A DNA stretch of 64,000 nucleotides from NCBI RefSeq assembly GCF_048266365.1, contig NZ_JBLWZP010000010.1:65452-129451 (forward strand), given 5' to 3'. Of the stretch, positions 1 through 9,523 are shown in pieces. This stretch comes from Galbibacter sp048266365. GTDB taxonomy: Bacteria > Bacteroidota > Bacteroidia > Flavobacteriales > Flavobacteriaceae. The notes under the pieces are model-generated. The model was given only the letters and a program-made list of their open reading frames with translations, was not told the DNA's origin and ran no database searches. The stretch's first letter is position 1. Each line of letters begins with the position of its first letter. The translations under genes were made by a program, and so were the position numbers.

Positions 1-423
1 AGTTATACCTATTGGGTGGTACAACAGAAGGATCCATTTTTACAAGATTATGCGTATTATTTAAGAGCTGATTTGGATATTGCGACCATGAATAAGGCTG
101 CTGCTATTTTACTTGAAACGAAAGATTTTCAGTGTTTTTCCAAATCAAACACCGATGTAAAAACCTATATTTGTGATGTACAAGAAGCGCATTGGCAACA
201 GGATGATTCTTTGTTAGTTTTCCATATCACTGCCGACAGATTTCTTAGAAATATGGTAAGGGCTGTAGTGGGAACCTTGATAGAAGTGGGATTAGGTCGA
301 TGTAGTATTTCCCAATTTAAACAGATTTTAAAGAGTAAAGATAGGAGACAGGCGGGTGTTTCTGTTCCTGCACAGGGGCTTTATTTGACAGAAGTTCAAT
401 ATCCTAAGAATATTTTTTTATAA
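1..423 (+). CDS. truA: tRNA pseudouridine synthase A, C-terminal part (5' end outside window)
   Basis: This is the C-terminal portion of TruA, which makes pseudouridine at positions 38-40 of the tRNA anticodon arm. The reading frame is open to the first base of the window, so the visible GTG at 16 is not the real start. The TruA core is recognisable: a DYAYYL stretch, then the RFLRNMVRAVVGTLIEVG segment and a final GLYLTEVQYP strand. The catalytic Asp lies upstream of the window. The stop is only 6 bases before the next ATG, suggesting cotranscription with the ABC exporter. Confidence 0.93.
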   Translation, partial: SYTYWVVQQKDPFLQDYAYYLRADLDIATMNKAAAILLETKDFQCFSKSNTDVKTYICDVQEAHWQQDDSLLVFHITADRFLRNMVRAVVGTLIEVGLGRCSISQFKQILKSKDRRQAGVSVPAQGLYLTEVQYPKNIFL

Positions 424-429
424 AAATTA

Positions 430-2199
430 ATGAGTTCAGATAGTAATAAACAAAAATTCGATTTTAGGTTATTCAAGCGATTGATGCAGTATGCCAAAGC
501 GTACCGATTAATTTTCTTCGGTGTGGGCTTAGCAGCGATATTGCTTTCTGTATTTTCATCAGTACGACCAATACTTTTAAAATACACTGTGGACGATTAT
601 GTGCTCACTAAGGACAGTCACGGTTTGCTGCTTTTTGTGATATATATGGTCATCGCTCTTGTTTTAGAGGTTATCAGTCAACTTTCATTTATCTATTATG
701 CCAACTGGCTTGGACAGTCTGTAATTAAGGACATCCGTGAGAAGTTATTCAAACATATGATGCGCTTTCGGATGGAGTATTTTAACAACTCCTCCGTAGG
801 GGTACTGGTCACTAGAGCCGTTAGTGATATCGAACGTATTGCCGCCATTTTTAGTGACGGCTTGTTTATGATTGTCAGTGACATACTTAAGATGATTGTA
901 GTGGCCAGCGTTATGATTTATTACGATTGGCAATTATCACTTATCGTATTCGGAATACTTCCACTGATGCTTTATGCCACAAGACTCTTCCAAAAAGCCA
1001 TGAAAAAAGCTTTTGTGGAGGTGCGTAAGGAGGTCTCTAACTTAAATTCCTTTGTACAGGAACGATTAACTGGAATGAAGATTGTTCAATTGTTTGTTCG
1101 TGAAAAAGGGGAGTACGAGCGTTTTGAAGAAATTAATGGGCGACACAAGAAGGCCTGGATCAATACGGTCTGGTATAATTCCATTTTTATAGCTGTAGTA
1201 GAATTAATGTCTGCCATTACCACAGGTCTTATTGTTTGGTATGGTGGGCTGAGATCTGTTGTAGGAGGTGCGGAGGACTTAGGGAACATCTTTATGTTTA
1301 TTATGCTCTCTAGTATGATATTTAGACCACTTAGACAAATAGCAGATAAGTTTAATACCCTTCAGATGGGAATGGTGGCTTCACATAGGGTTTTTGATGT
1401 GTTGGATACCCAGAGTAAAGTACAAAATGCCGGAACCATAGAAGCGGATGTCTTAAAAGGGGAAATTGAAATGAGTAATGTGCGTTTTGGTTATATCAAA
1501 GATGAAGAGGTATTGCATGGCATTTCCTTAAAGGTCAACCCAGGTGATACCATTGCTATTGTCGGTGCAACAGGAGCGGGAAAATCTACCATTATAAATC
1601 TTTTAAACAGGTTTTACGATATTAATTCGGGATCCATCACCATTGACGGGGTCAATATACAAGACTACACTGTAGAATCTCTGCGTTCTCAGATTGCTGT
1701 AGTTCTTCAGGATGTATTTTTGTTTGCCGATACCATCCTTAATAACATTACCCTAAAAGATCCAGCGATTAAGGAAGCGGATGTGATTCAAGCGGCCAAA
1801 GATATAGGAATTCACAAGTTTATCGAAAGCTTGCCCGGCAGCTATCATTACAATGTAAAGGAACGTGGTAGTATGCTATCCAGTGGACAACGGCAATTAC
1901 TAGCGTTTTTAAGGGCTTATGTGAGTAATCCAAGTATATTGGTCTTGGACGAGGCAACGTCTTCTGTAGACGGCTACTCAGAGCGTTTGATACAAACCGC
2001 GACAGAAAAGATAACCAAGGGTAGAACCTCTATTGTTATCGCGCACCGGTTGACAACTGTTAAGAAAGCCGATAAAATCATCGTTATGGATAATGGGAAA
2101 ATTGTGGAAATGGGCACGCATAAACAACTGCTTAAAAAACAAGACGGTTACTACAGGAATTTGTACGAGGTGCAGTTCTTGGCAGAAGAGACGGTTTAA
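430..2199 (+). CDS. MsbA-like ABC exporter, fused permease and ATPase
   Basis: This is a 589-residue half-size ABC exporter that would work as a homodimer in the inner membrane. An ABC_membrane domain with about six helices covers roughly residues 20-320. The nucleotide-binding domain covers about 340-580, with Walker A GATGAGKST near 378, a signature of the form LSSGQRQLL, Walker B ILVLDEATSSVD and an H-loop (IVIAHRLTT). The family covers lipid, lipid A and peptide or drug exporters, and the substrate cannot be read from sequence. The signature motif reads SSGQ rather than the usual SGGQ. The gene starts 6 bases after truA. Confidence 0.9.
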   Translation: MSSDSNKQKFDFRLFKRLMQYAKAYRLIFFGVGLAAILLSVFSSVRPILLKYTVDDYVLTKDSHGLLLFVIYMVIALVLEVISQLSFIYYANWLGQSVIKDIREKLFKHMMRFRMEYFNNSSVGVLVTRAVSDIERIAAIFSDGLFMIVSDILKMIVVASVMIYYDWQLSLIVFGILPLMLYATRLFQKAMKKAFVEVRKEVSNLNSFVQERLTGMKIVQLFVREKGEYERFEEINGRHKKAWINTVWYNSIFIAVVELMSAITTGLIVWYGGLRSVVGGAEDLGNIFMFIMLSSMIFRPLRQIADKFNTLQMGMVASHRVFDVLDTQSKVQNAGTIEADVLKGEIEMSNVRFGYIKDEEVLHGISLKVNPGDTIAIVGATGAGKSTIINLLNRFYDINSGSITIDGVNIQDYTVESLRSQIAVVLQDVFLFADTILNNITLKDPAIKEADVIQAAKDIGIHKFIESLPGSYHYNVKERGSMLSSGQRQLLAFLRAYVSNPSILVLDEATSSVDGYSERLIQTATEKITKGRTSIVIAHRLTTVKKADKIIVMDNGKIVEMGTHKQLLKKQDGYYRNLYEVQFLAEETV

Positions 2200-2220
2200 A
2201 ACCGCGATAAGGTATTTCTG

Positions 2221-3006
2221 TTAAGCCAAGTCTTCGAGTATTTGATTCTTTAAATCTTCAAGAGTCTCAAAAAGGACAAACTCTCCGTTTTTCATATAGG
2301 ATATCTGACCATTCTCTTCACTGACAACCATGGAGACAGCATCAGTTTTTTCTGTGACTCCTATGGCAGCACGGTGGCGTAGGCCAAAGCGTAGAGGAAT
2401 ATTTCGTTCATTAGAAACCGGTAAAATGGCTCGGGTCGCTACAATTCTATTGCCTACAATAATAATGGCACCATCGTGAAGGGTACTGTTCTTATAAAAT
2501 ATACTTTCCAATATGGGTTGATTGACCTCAATGTCCATATGGTCACCTGTGTGCTTTACGAATTCCAGTGAGTTATTTCGCTCTATGACAATTAGTGCTC
2601 CCGTGCGGCTCATGCTCATTTTTTCGCAGGCCGATATAATGGCATCTACATTGGTCTCCACAGTGGTGGTGTCTTGCTTCATAAAACTGAAGTGTTTTAA
2701 CAGCCCATTTTTTCCTCTGAAATTCGTGGAGCCCACCATGAGTAAAAATTTACGTATTTCCTGTTGGAAGACCACCAATAGTGCAAAGAAACCAGCACCG
2801 ATAAAATTACCGAGAATATTACTTAAGATACGCATGTTTAGCGCCTCAGTTAACCAATAAATAATGTAGATCACTACAATCCCCATAAGAATGTTAATGG
2901 CGACGGTTCCCTTTACTAACTTATAGACGTAATAGAAAAGAAATGCGACTAAAAAGATGTCTATAATGTCTACCACCTTTATTTCTACAAAATCAAATAA
3001 TTCCAA
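2221..3006 (-). CDS. cdaA: Diadenylate cyclase CdaA (c-di-AMP synthase)
   Basis: This 261-residue membrane protein is the CdaA/DacA-type (TIGR00159) enzyme that joins two ATP into cyclic di-AMP. Three N-terminal helices (about residues 15-90) precede a DisA_N catalytic domain. Both signature motifs are present: DGA in STLHDGAIIIVGN and RHR in FGLRHRAAIG. It is transcribed convergently with the ABC exporter and followed upstream by folP on the same strand, a pairing common in Bacteroidota. A 7TM-HD protein of the PgpH type, which degrades c-di-AMP in other bacteria, lies about 36 kb away at 39256. Confidence 0.93.
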   Translation of the reverse strand: MELFDFVEIKVVDIIDIFLVAFLFYYVYKLVKGTVAINILMGIVVIYIIYWLTEALNMRILSNILGNFIGAGFFALLVVFQQEIRKFLLMVGSTNFRGKNGLLKHFSFMKQDTTTVETNVDAIISACEKMSMSRTGALIVIERNNSLEFVKHTGDHMDIEVNQPILESIFYKNSTLHDGAIIIVGNRIVATRAILPVSNERNIPLRFGLRHRAAIGVTEKTDAVSMVVSEENGQISYMKNGEFVLFETLEDLKNQILEDLA

Positions 3007-3095
3007 ATTGCTCGGTTTTTAGGTAAATTTAAAAAAAATATAATTGGTAAGATGGAAATAACATTCCTGGTAAAATCTTTAGCCACGACTGTCTT

Positions 3096-3935
3096 TTAAA
3101 TATCGCTGGTATTCTTGGTTATCATCTGATGTATATTGACACATTCTACGGCTTCTTTTACATCGTGTACCCTAAGGATATGAGCGCCTTTACCCAAGGC
3201 CAGGGTATTTAAACTTGTAGTTCCATTTAATGCGTGTTGTGGGTCAGTCTTTAACAGATTATAGATCATTGACTTTCTGCTAATACCCACAAAGAGTGGC
3301 AACTTCAAAATGTGAAGTAAGTCCAGCTTGGCCATCAGTTCATAGTTTTGATCTAAAGATTTTGAAAAGCCAAAGCCAGGGTCAACAATGATGTCGTTTA
3401 TTTTATGGGCGCGTGCCTCTGCAATTCGTTCTGAAAAATAATACAGCAATTCTTTCATCATATTGCGGTATTGGGTTTTTTCTTGCATGTTTTCCGGATT
3501 CCCTCTCATATGCATTAGGATGTAAGGGACCCGAAGTTCACCAACGGTGGATAACATATCGGGATCCAATAAACCTCCTGAAATATCATTGATGATACTT
3601 GCGCCGTTTTCTATGTTTTGCCTTGCTACTTCAGCTCTAAAGGTGTCAACAGATATTAAGGCTTCGGGAAAATGTTTTAGGATGAGTTTTGTTATGGGGA
3701 CACTCCTTTGGATTTCTTCTTCTGTGCTTACCTGCTTTGCTCCGGGACGACTACTATAAGCGCCCAAATCGATAAAGGTGGCGCCTTGTTCTAAAATAGC
3801 TTCTACGCGATTCAAAATCGGAGTGTCTTTTGTGTACTGTCCACCGTCATAAAATGAGTCTGGAGTTACGTTTAATATCCCCATTACTCTAGGAATAGAT
3901 AGGTCAATTAGGCTGCCCTTACAATTGATAGTCAT
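3096..3935 (-). CDS. folP: Dihydropteroate synthase
   Basis: The 279-residue enzyme condenses p-aminobenzoate with 6-hydroxymethyl-dihydropterin pyrophosphate in folate synthesis; it is the sulfonamide target. Its TIM-barrel motifs are in order: MGILNVTPDSFYDGG near the N-terminus, DTFRAEVA, IINDISGG, DPGFGFSKSLDQN and the late GISRKSMI loop. Length is normal for the family. It lies upstream of cdaA on the same strand, about 90 bases apart, and is divergent from the DUF1599 gene, so the gap 3936-4060 probably holds two promoters. Confidence 0.95.
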   Translation of the reverse strand: MTINCKGSLIDLSIPRVMGILNVTPDSFYDGGQYTKDTPILNRVEAILEQGATFIDLGAYSSRPGAKQVSTEEEIQRSVPITKLILKHFPEALISVDTFRAEVARQNIENGASIINDISGGLLDPDMLSTVGELRVPYILMHMRGNPENMQEKTQYRNMMKELLYYFSERIAEARAHKINDIIVDPGFGFSKSLDQNYELMAKLDLLHILKLPLFVGISRKSMIYNLLKTDPQHALNGTTSLNTLALGKGAHILRVHDVKEAVECVNIHQMITKNTSDI

Positions 3936-4060
3936 CTAATTATGGTATTAAATTTTATGCTACATAGCTCACTTACAATGGTCAACTTGTGAAAGTTTAG
4001 CGCTGTGGCTTTGACCATTGAAAATTTTGAGCGAAATTTACGCAAAATAGGATTAAACTT

Positions 4061-4606
4061 ATGCAAAATACATCAAAACAATATGACGGTGTCATTGGGC
4101 TCTGTCGGGATTTGTTTGAAAAAAAGATGAAAGACTACGGTAGTGCATGGCGTATACTGCGTTTACCGTCTTTCACTGATCAAATTTTTATCAAAGCCCA
4201 ACGAATTCGTTCGATTCAGGATAATGAAGTACGCAAGGTCGATGAGGGAGAGGTTTCTGAATTCATTGGAATCGTCAATTACGCGATCATGGCGTTGATT
4301 CAACTTGATAAGGGTGTAGGTAGTGATGCGGATGTCGATGTTAAGCAAGCTTTGGATCTCTATGATGAAAAGGTGGCTCAGACTAAGCAACTCATGGAGG
4401 ACAAGAATCATGATTATGGGGAGGCATGGAGAGATATGAGAGTAAGCTCCTTGACAGATTTGATTCTTCAAAAGATATTACGAGTAAAACAGATGGAAGA
4501 TAATAAAGGAAAGACCTTGGTGAGTGAAGGATTTGATGCGAACTATCAGGATATGATAAATTATGCGGTCTTTGCTTTGATCCATCTTAAGGCGGCCCAG
4601 GTCTAA
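4061..4606 (+). CDS. DUF1599 protein made of two internal repeats
   Basis: This is a 181-residue soluble protein of unknown function that I recognise as the DUF1599 family. It is an internal duplication: about 90 residues from the N-terminus and about 80 from the C-terminus align, each with a K..DYG.AWR motif, a S.TD.I..K..R...ME/QDN stretch and a final INYA.(F/M)ALI.L helix. It is divergent from folP and precedes the DoxX-like gene by about 50 bases, an arrangement I associate with Bacteroidota. No catalytic function should be assumed. Confidence 0.85.
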   Translation: MQNTSKQYDGVIGLCRDLFEKKMKDYGSAWRILRLPSFTDQIFIKAQRIRSIQDNEVRKVDEGEVSEFIGIVNYAIMALIQLDKGVGSDADVDVKQALDLYDEKVAQTKQLMEDKNHDYGEAWRDMRVSSLTDLILQKILRVKQMEDNKGKTLVSEGFDANYQDMINYAVFALIHLKAAQV

Positions 4607-4658
4607 TAGACCCTTGACCTATTGTGATAAAATCGAGTAACACAGAAATTAAATTATA

Positions 4659-5750
4659 ATGAAAATAGCCGTTTCAGTAGCCAGAATCCTTGTGGGATTA
4701 CTATTTTTAATCAGTGGATTAATTAAACTTAACGATCCTGTTGGTTTTTCTTTCAAACTTGAGGAGTATTTTAGTCCTGAGGTTTTAGACATGGCATTTT
4801 TACTGCCGTTTGCCTTACAAATTGCCGTGTTGCTAGTAATCTTTGAAACTGTACTCGGGGTGATGTTGTTGTTGGGGTACAAACCAAAATTTACGGTTTG
4901 GTCATTACTTCTTATGATCATCTTCTTTACGTTCTTAACGTTTTATTCTGCTTATTTCAACAAGGTCACTGACTGTGGATGCTTTGGAGATGCCATCAAA
5001 TTAACCCCGTGGGAATCCTTTTCCAAGGATGTGGTGTTGCTCTTATTGATACTAGTCTTGTTCTTTGGTAGAAAGCATATTAAACCTTTGAAATATGCAG
5101 GGATTATCACCATGGCAGCCTTGGCTCTGTGCTGTTGGTATGCCTATCATGTTTACAATCATTTACCAGTGGTTGATTTTCGACCTTATAAGATTGGGAA
5201 AAACATAGAACAGGGTATGGAAATCCCAGAGGGCGCACCTCAGGCTGTTTATGAGTATGCATGGAAGTTTATGGTGGATGGCCACGAAAAAGTATTGGTG
5301 ACTACAGGAGATTATCCAACGGTTGACGGGGAGTTTGTGGATGTAGAAACAAGTTTGCTCCAAGAAGGTTACCTACCTCCAATTCACGATTTCACCATGG
5401 AGCGTGATGGAGTTGATTATACGGAGGAACTTTTAGCAGAGCCCTTGTTGATGGTCATTGTCGCCAGAGTGATTGATAATGCTGATGGTGAGGGTTTAAA
5501 AGGGGTTATAGCCTTGGCAACTAAGGCCAAAGAAAAAGGATATCGCGTTATAGGATTGAGCGCTTCTAACAAAGAGCAGTTAGCATCTTATAAAAAACAG
5601 TACGGTTTGGATTTTGATTTTTACTTTTGCGATCTCACTACAGTCAAGACCATTGTCAGGTCCAATCCTGGAGTTCTAGAGTTAAAGTCCGGAACCATTA
5701 CTCAAAAGTTGCATTTTAATGATGTAGAAGACTTTGAGTTTGAAAATTAA
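4659..5750 (+). CDS. DoxX-family membrane protein with C-terminal thioredoxin-like domain (BT_3928 type)
   Basis: This is a 363-residue membrane protein. Residues 1-165 form the DoxX/MauE-like four-helix part, including the family's Cys motif TDCGCFGDAIKLTPW between helices 3 and 4. The remainder is a soluble region whose last part (from about residue 265) has a thioredoxin-like pattern without an obvious CxxC. BT_3928-type proteins are widespread in Bacteroidota; an oxidoreductase or redox-partner role is an inference only. It lies between the DUF1599 gene and tpiA, all on one strand. Confidence 0.82.
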   Translation: MKIAVSVARILVGLLFLISGLIKLNDPVGFSFKLEEYFSPEVLDMAFLLPFALQIAVLLVIFETVLGVMLLLGYKPKFTVWSLLLMIIFFTFLTFYSAYFNKVTDCGCFGDAIKLTPWESFSKDVVLLLLILVLFFGRKHIKPLKYAGIITMAALALCCWYAYHVYNHLPVVDFRPYKIGKNIEQGMEIPEGAPQAVYEYAWKFMVDGHEKVLVTTGDYPTVDGEFVDVETSLLQEGYLPPIHDFTMERDGVDYTEELLAEPLLMVIVARVIDNADGEGLKGVIALATKAKEKGYRVIGLSASNKEQLASYKKQYGLDFDFYFCDLTTVKTIVRSNPGVLELKSGTITQKLHFNDVEDFEFEN

Positions 5751-5827
5751 TATGGTTGGACCAATTGAGATTGACCGTTTTAAAAAAAGAATGAAATATT
5801 AATTATATACCTAAATTTAAAAATAGC

Positions 5828-6577
5828 ATGAGAGAAAAAATAGTTGCGGGTAACTGGAAAATGAATAATGATTTGGCTGAGACTCAGACTTTGATAACGG
5901 ACCTTAAAAAAGTTTTGACCGATACCGATGTAAAGGTAAAGGTGGCGCCGACCTATGTTAATTTATATCCTGCTTATGAAGCCTTGAAGGGTACAGCAGT
6001 TGAGGTTGTCGCTCAAAACATGCATCAGGCTAAAAATGGAGCATATACAGGTGAAGTATCAGCTGGTATGCTTAAGAGTATCGGGATTATTTCTGTGATT
6101 TTAGGGCACTCTGAAAGACGTGCTTATTTTGGTGAAGACGACGCTCTATTGGCTCAAAAAGTTTCTGCAGCGGTTGATGCGGGTTTAAATGTCATCTTTT
6201 GTTTCGGTGAGGAATTAGAGGATCGAAAAAGTGGTAAACACTTTGAATTGGTTGCAAGCCAGTTAAACAATGGGTTATTCCATTTACCGGCAAGTGCTTG
6301 GAAACAAATCGTCTTGGCCTATGAACCGGTCTGGGCTATCGGGACCGGAGAAACTGCATCTCCAGAGCAGGCTCAAGAAATGCACGAATTTATCAGAAAA
6401 ACTGTAGCAGAACAATATGATGCTGCATTGGCTGAGGGTGTTTCCATATTGTACGGAGGAAGTGTAAAACCTTCCAATGCTGCTGAGATCTTTTCTAAGC
6501 CTGACGTTGACGGTGGATTGATTGGTGGAGCGTCTTTGAATGCTGATGATTTTGTAGCTATCGTTAACGCCTTTTAA
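5828..6577 (+). CDS. tpiA: Triose-phosphate isomerase
   Basis: The 249-residue glycolytic enzyme interconverts dihydroxyacetone phosphate and glyceraldehyde-3-phosphate. It has the N-terminal substrate Lys in GNWKMN, the catalytic His in GHSERR, the catalytic Glu in AYEPVWAIGTG and the phosphate-binding GGSVKPSNA and GGLIGGASL loops. Length is normal. It leads a tight run tpiA-prmA-clpS (gaps of 13-15 bases), so these are probably cotranscribed. Confidence 0.97.
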   Translation: MREKIVAGNWKMNNDLAETQTLITDLKKVLTDTDVKVKVAPTYVNLYPAYEALKGTAVEVVAQNMHQAKNGAYTGEVSAGMLKSIGIISVILGHSERRAYFGEDDALLAQKVSAAVDAGLNVIFCFGEELEDRKSGKHFELVASQLNNGLFHLPASAWKQIVLAYEPVWAIGTGETASPEQAQEMHEFIRKTVAEQYDAALAEGVSILYGGSVKPSNAAEIFSKPDVDGGLIGGASLNADDFVAIVNAF

Positions 6578-6590
6578 TTAAAGAAATTAA

Positions 6591-7424
6591 ATGGATCAAA
6601 TTTATTTGGAATATACTTTCAAAGTAACACCTGCAAATCCCGGAACCGAGATCTTAATCGCGGAGCTGGGATATGCCGGTTTTGAAAGTTTTGTAGAGCT
6701 AGAAGATGGTGTTATTGCTTATATACAAAAGAGGGATTGGAACCCGGAGATTTTGAGTGAGCTTGTCATTTTAAAAAATCCGGAATTTGAAATCTCACAT
6801 ACCTCACTTGAAATAGAGCAACAGAATTGGAATCAGGAGTGGGAACGTAACTTTCATCCAATTGTAGTGGATGGAATCTGTACAGTGCGCGCACCATTTC
6901 ACCAGGTTCCTGATACCAAAATCGATATCATTATTGAACCAAAAATGAGTTTTGGAACTGGGCATCATGAGACGACTCATATGATGATTCAGTTTATTCT
7001 TCAAAATGATTTTGTAGACAAAACGGTCTTGGATATGGGAAGTGGAACCGGAGTCTTGGCTATTTTGGCAGAAAAGCAAGGTGCGGCTGCAGTGGATGCC
7101 ATTGATGTAGACAATTGGTGTTATTTAAATGCCCAAGAAAATGTACTTCGCAACGATTGCAGCAAGGTTCAGGTTTATGAAGCAGACGCCTCAATACTTT
7201 CCGGAAAGCGATATGATGTAATTATAGCTAATATCAATCGAAATATTTTATTGGAGGATATTCCTGTTTATGCCAATTGTTTAAACGAAAATGGAATGTT
7301 GTTTTTGAGTGGTTTTTACAAAGATGATATTCCAAAGATCCAGGAACGCTGTGAAGAATTTTCGTTAAAGTTTGTTGAAAATCTTGAAAAGAATCTTTGG
7401 GTTGCCGTAAAATTCATAAATTAG
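6591..7424 (+). CDS. prmA: Ribosomal protein L11 methyltransferase
   Basis: This 277-residue SAM-dependent enzyme trimethylates ribosomal protein L11. The PrmA signature GTGHHETTHMM precedes the SAM-binding motif VLDMGSGTGVLAILA, and the family motif IIANINRNILLEDI follows, matching the N-I-N element of PrmA. Length is within the usual range. It sits 13 bases after tpiA and directly before clpS, a conserved arrangement in Flavobacteriia. Confidence 0.94.
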   Translation: MDQIYLEYTFKVTPANPGTEILIAELGYAGFESFVELEDGVIAYIQKRDWNPEILSELVILKNPEFEISHTSLEIEQQNWNQEWERNFHPIVVDGICTVRAPFHQVPDTKIDIIIEPKMSFGTGHHETTHMMIQFILQNDFVDKTVLDMGSGTGVLAILAEKQGAAAVDAIDVDNWCYLNAQENVLRNDCSKVQVYEADASILSGKRYDVIIANINRNILLEDIPVYANCLNENGMLFLSGFYKDDIPKIQERCEEFSLKFVENLEKNLWVAVKFIN

Positions 7425-7439
7425 TATAAAATATTGAAG

Positions 7440-7715
7440 ATGAGTACCAAAGAAAAAATATTAGAGGATGTTCTAGTAGATGAGCTCGTAGTCAAAGAAC
7501 ATGAAATCGTATTGTATAACGATGAGGTCAACACATTTGATTACGTTATCGATACGCTTATGAATGTTTGCGACCACACCCCGGAGCAAGCGGAACAGTG
7601 TTCAATCATTGTGCATTACAAAGGGAAATGTACCGTTAAAACAGGTGATTACGAATACTTAAAGTCACGTTGTACTAGATTATTGGAAGCTGGACTTAGT
7701 GCAGAAATTGTGTAA
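7440..7715 (+). CDS. clpS: ATP-dependent Clp protease adaptor ClpS
   Basis: This 91-residue adaptor delivers N-degron substrates to ClpAP/ClpCP. The family motif VLYNDEVNTFDYVIDTLM and the later Cys/His-containing core are clear. I place the start at ATG 7440; an in-frame TTG two codons upstream is less likely. Its stop abuts the convergent DUF2892 gene with no gap. Confidence 0.92.
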   Translation: MSTKEKILEDVLVDELVVKEHEIVLYNDEVNTFDYVIDTLMNVCDHTPEQAEQCSIIVHYKGKCTVKTGDYEYLKSRCTRLLEAGLSAEIV

Positions 7716-7934
7716 CTAATCCTTAGGTTTGTATGTAGAAATACCACAAGCCTTATACAAGGGGCAAACTCGAAAAAAACACGTCAATAGCATTACAATG
7801 GCTATGAGCATTAGCATTACGCCCAAAATGCCTTTTATGATTTGAAAATAAAATAGCATCGCGATTACAAAGGCAATAACTACTCGAATTAGCTTATCTG
7901 TATTACTCATATTCATCTTTATCTTCATTGGCAT
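7716..7934 (-). CDS. Small YgaP-like membrane protein (DUF2892)
   Basis: The 72-residue protein has two hydrophobic helices (about residues 15-33 and 36-54) followed by a CPLYKACGIST motif, typical of the DUF2892 domain that forms the membrane part of YgaP-type rhodaneses. It is 66 bases downstream of the MBL/rhodanese gene on the same strand, so it may supply the membrane component of the same sulfur pathway. That link is inferred from position and family. Confidence 0.8.
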   Translation of the reverse strand: MPMKIKMNMSNTDKLIRVVIAFVIAMLFYFQIIKGILGVMLMLIAIVMLLTCFFRVCPLYKACGISTYKPKD

Positions 7935-8000
7935 CTTTTTTTAATTCCTAATTCTAATTTTACTACAACTGTATACAGCTTAATTCATTGTGCAATTTTG

Positions 8001-9392
8001 CTAAGAAAGAGGCATTTCAGTCTCTTTTAAAGCACCAAATCCGCCTTTAATGTCTGTAAGCTTGGTAAAGCCTCTAGCGCTTAGTATGGACGCTGCAATG
8101 GCTGAGCGGTATCCTCCGGCACAGTGAATGTAATAGGGTTTTTCTTTGTCTAGTTCACCCATGTTCTCATTGATAAAATCCAAGGGAAAACTATCTGCGT
8201 CAAGCAAGTGCTGAGTGTCAAATTCACCAGGTTTACGAACATCCAGTATGCTACTAGTGCCGTTTTTTTGGTTTTGGTAGTCTTCCTCAAAGGTTTGTGC
8301 ATCAATGGATGCAATAGTCTGTGTTTCTTTCCCGGCCGCAATCCAGGATTCAAGTCCTCCTTCTAAATACCCAAGGGTGTTATCGTATCCCACCCTTGAT
8401 AATCGGGTAACCGTTTCTTCGGCTTTACCTTCAGGAACCACGAGTAACAAAGGTTGTGCAAGATCAGTAATTAAGGCACCAACCCAAGGGGCGAAGGATC
8501 CGTCCAAACCAATAAAGATAGAATTTGGAACATGTTGTTTTAAAAATTCTTCAGGGGATCTAACATCAAGTACCACGGCAGAGGTTTGGTTAGCAAGGTG
8601 CTCGAATGCGATAGGATCCAAAGGAACATTTCCTTTATCTAGAACGTGTTCGAATGTATCATAGCCCTGCTTGTTGAGCATGGCGTTTTTTGAGAAATAT
8701 TGAGGCGGGGGTAGTATGCCTTCTAATAGCTCTTCAATAAAGGCAACCTTTGTCTTATCCTCTTGAAGTGCGTAGTTGGTCTTTTTCTGATTACCTAAAG
8801 TGTCAACGGTATCCTTACTCATGTTCTTCCCACAGGCCGAACCCGCACCGTGTGCCGGGTAGATCAATAAATCATCTTCCAAAGGCATGATTTTATCATG
8901 TAAGGAATCGTAGAGCATTCCAGCAAGATCTTCCTTGGTTATATCTTGTTTGATGGCTAAATCGGGTCTGCCGACATCGCCTATAAAAAGCGTGTCTCCT
9001 GTAAATAGAGCGTGGTTTTTACCTTGGGCATCTATTAGCAGGTAGCAACTTGATTCTAGGGTATGTCCCGGTGTGTGAAGCACTTTAATTTTCACGTCTC
9101 CAAGGCTGAATTCTTCCCCATCTTTAGCTTGGTAAATGTCATAACTTGTCTCAGCATTAGGACCATAGACAATAGTAGCTCCTGTCTTTTTCGCTAAATC
9201 TACATGACCGGAGACAAAGTCTGCATGAAAATGAGTTTCAAAAATGTATTTAATTTTTGAGCCCGTTTTTTTAGCCCTAGCGATATAGGGTTCTGTTTCT
9301 CTTAAAGGATCGATGATTGCCACTTCGCCCTTTGACTCTATATAATAGGCGCCCTGAGCTAAACATCCGGTATAAATTTGTTCAACTTTCAT
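8001..9392 (-). CDS. MBL-fold persulfide dioxygenase fused to two rhodanese domains
   Basis: This is a 463-residue cytosolic fusion. Residues 1-200 form an ETHE1/CstB-like metallo-beta-lactamase domain with HFHADFVSG, HTPGHTLES, FTGDTLFIGDVGRPDL and a late PAHG. Such enzymes oxidise glutathione or CoA persulfides. Two rhodanese modules follow (about 260-350 and 365-460). Only the second has the catalytic Cys loop (HCAGGYRSA, Cys near 424). The first has a PEGKAEE loop without Cys and is probably structural or regulatory. The gene is followed by DUF2892, and the two YeeE/YedE genes lie upstream on the same strand, giving a plausible sulfur import and oxidation cluster. Confidence 0.9.
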   Translation of the reverse strand: MKVEQIYTGCLAQGAYYIESKGEVAIIDPLRETEPYIARAKKTGSKIKYIFETHFHADFVSGHVDLAKKTGATIVYGPNAETSYDIYQAKDGEEFSLGDVKIKVLHTPGHTLESSCYLLIDAQGKNHALFTGDTLFIGDVGRPDLAIKQDITKEDLAGMLYDSLHDKIMPLEDDLLIYPAHGAGSACGKNMSKDTVDTLGNQKKTNYALQEDKTKVAFIEELLEGILPPPQYFSKNAMLNKQGYDTFEHVLDKGNVPLDPIAFEHLANQTSAVVLDVRSPEEFLKQHVPNSIFIGLDGSFAPWVGALITDLAQPLLLVVPEGKAEETVTRLSRVGYDNTLGYLEGGLESWIAAGKETQTIASIDAQTFEEDYQNQKNGTSSILDVRKPGEFDTQHLLDADSFPLDFINENMGELDKEKPYYIHCAGGYRSAIAASILSARGFTKLTDIKGGFGALKETEMPLS

Positions 9393-9523
9393 TTTTGTAC
9401 ACTTTTTTGCATTGTTCCTAAAAGTTAATTTTAAAGGAACACCTCAAAGGTACGAAACAACTAGCTTTTTGCCATTCTGAATTCTAACAAAGTGTTCTTG
9501 TTCGCTTTGTTAGATGTACATTT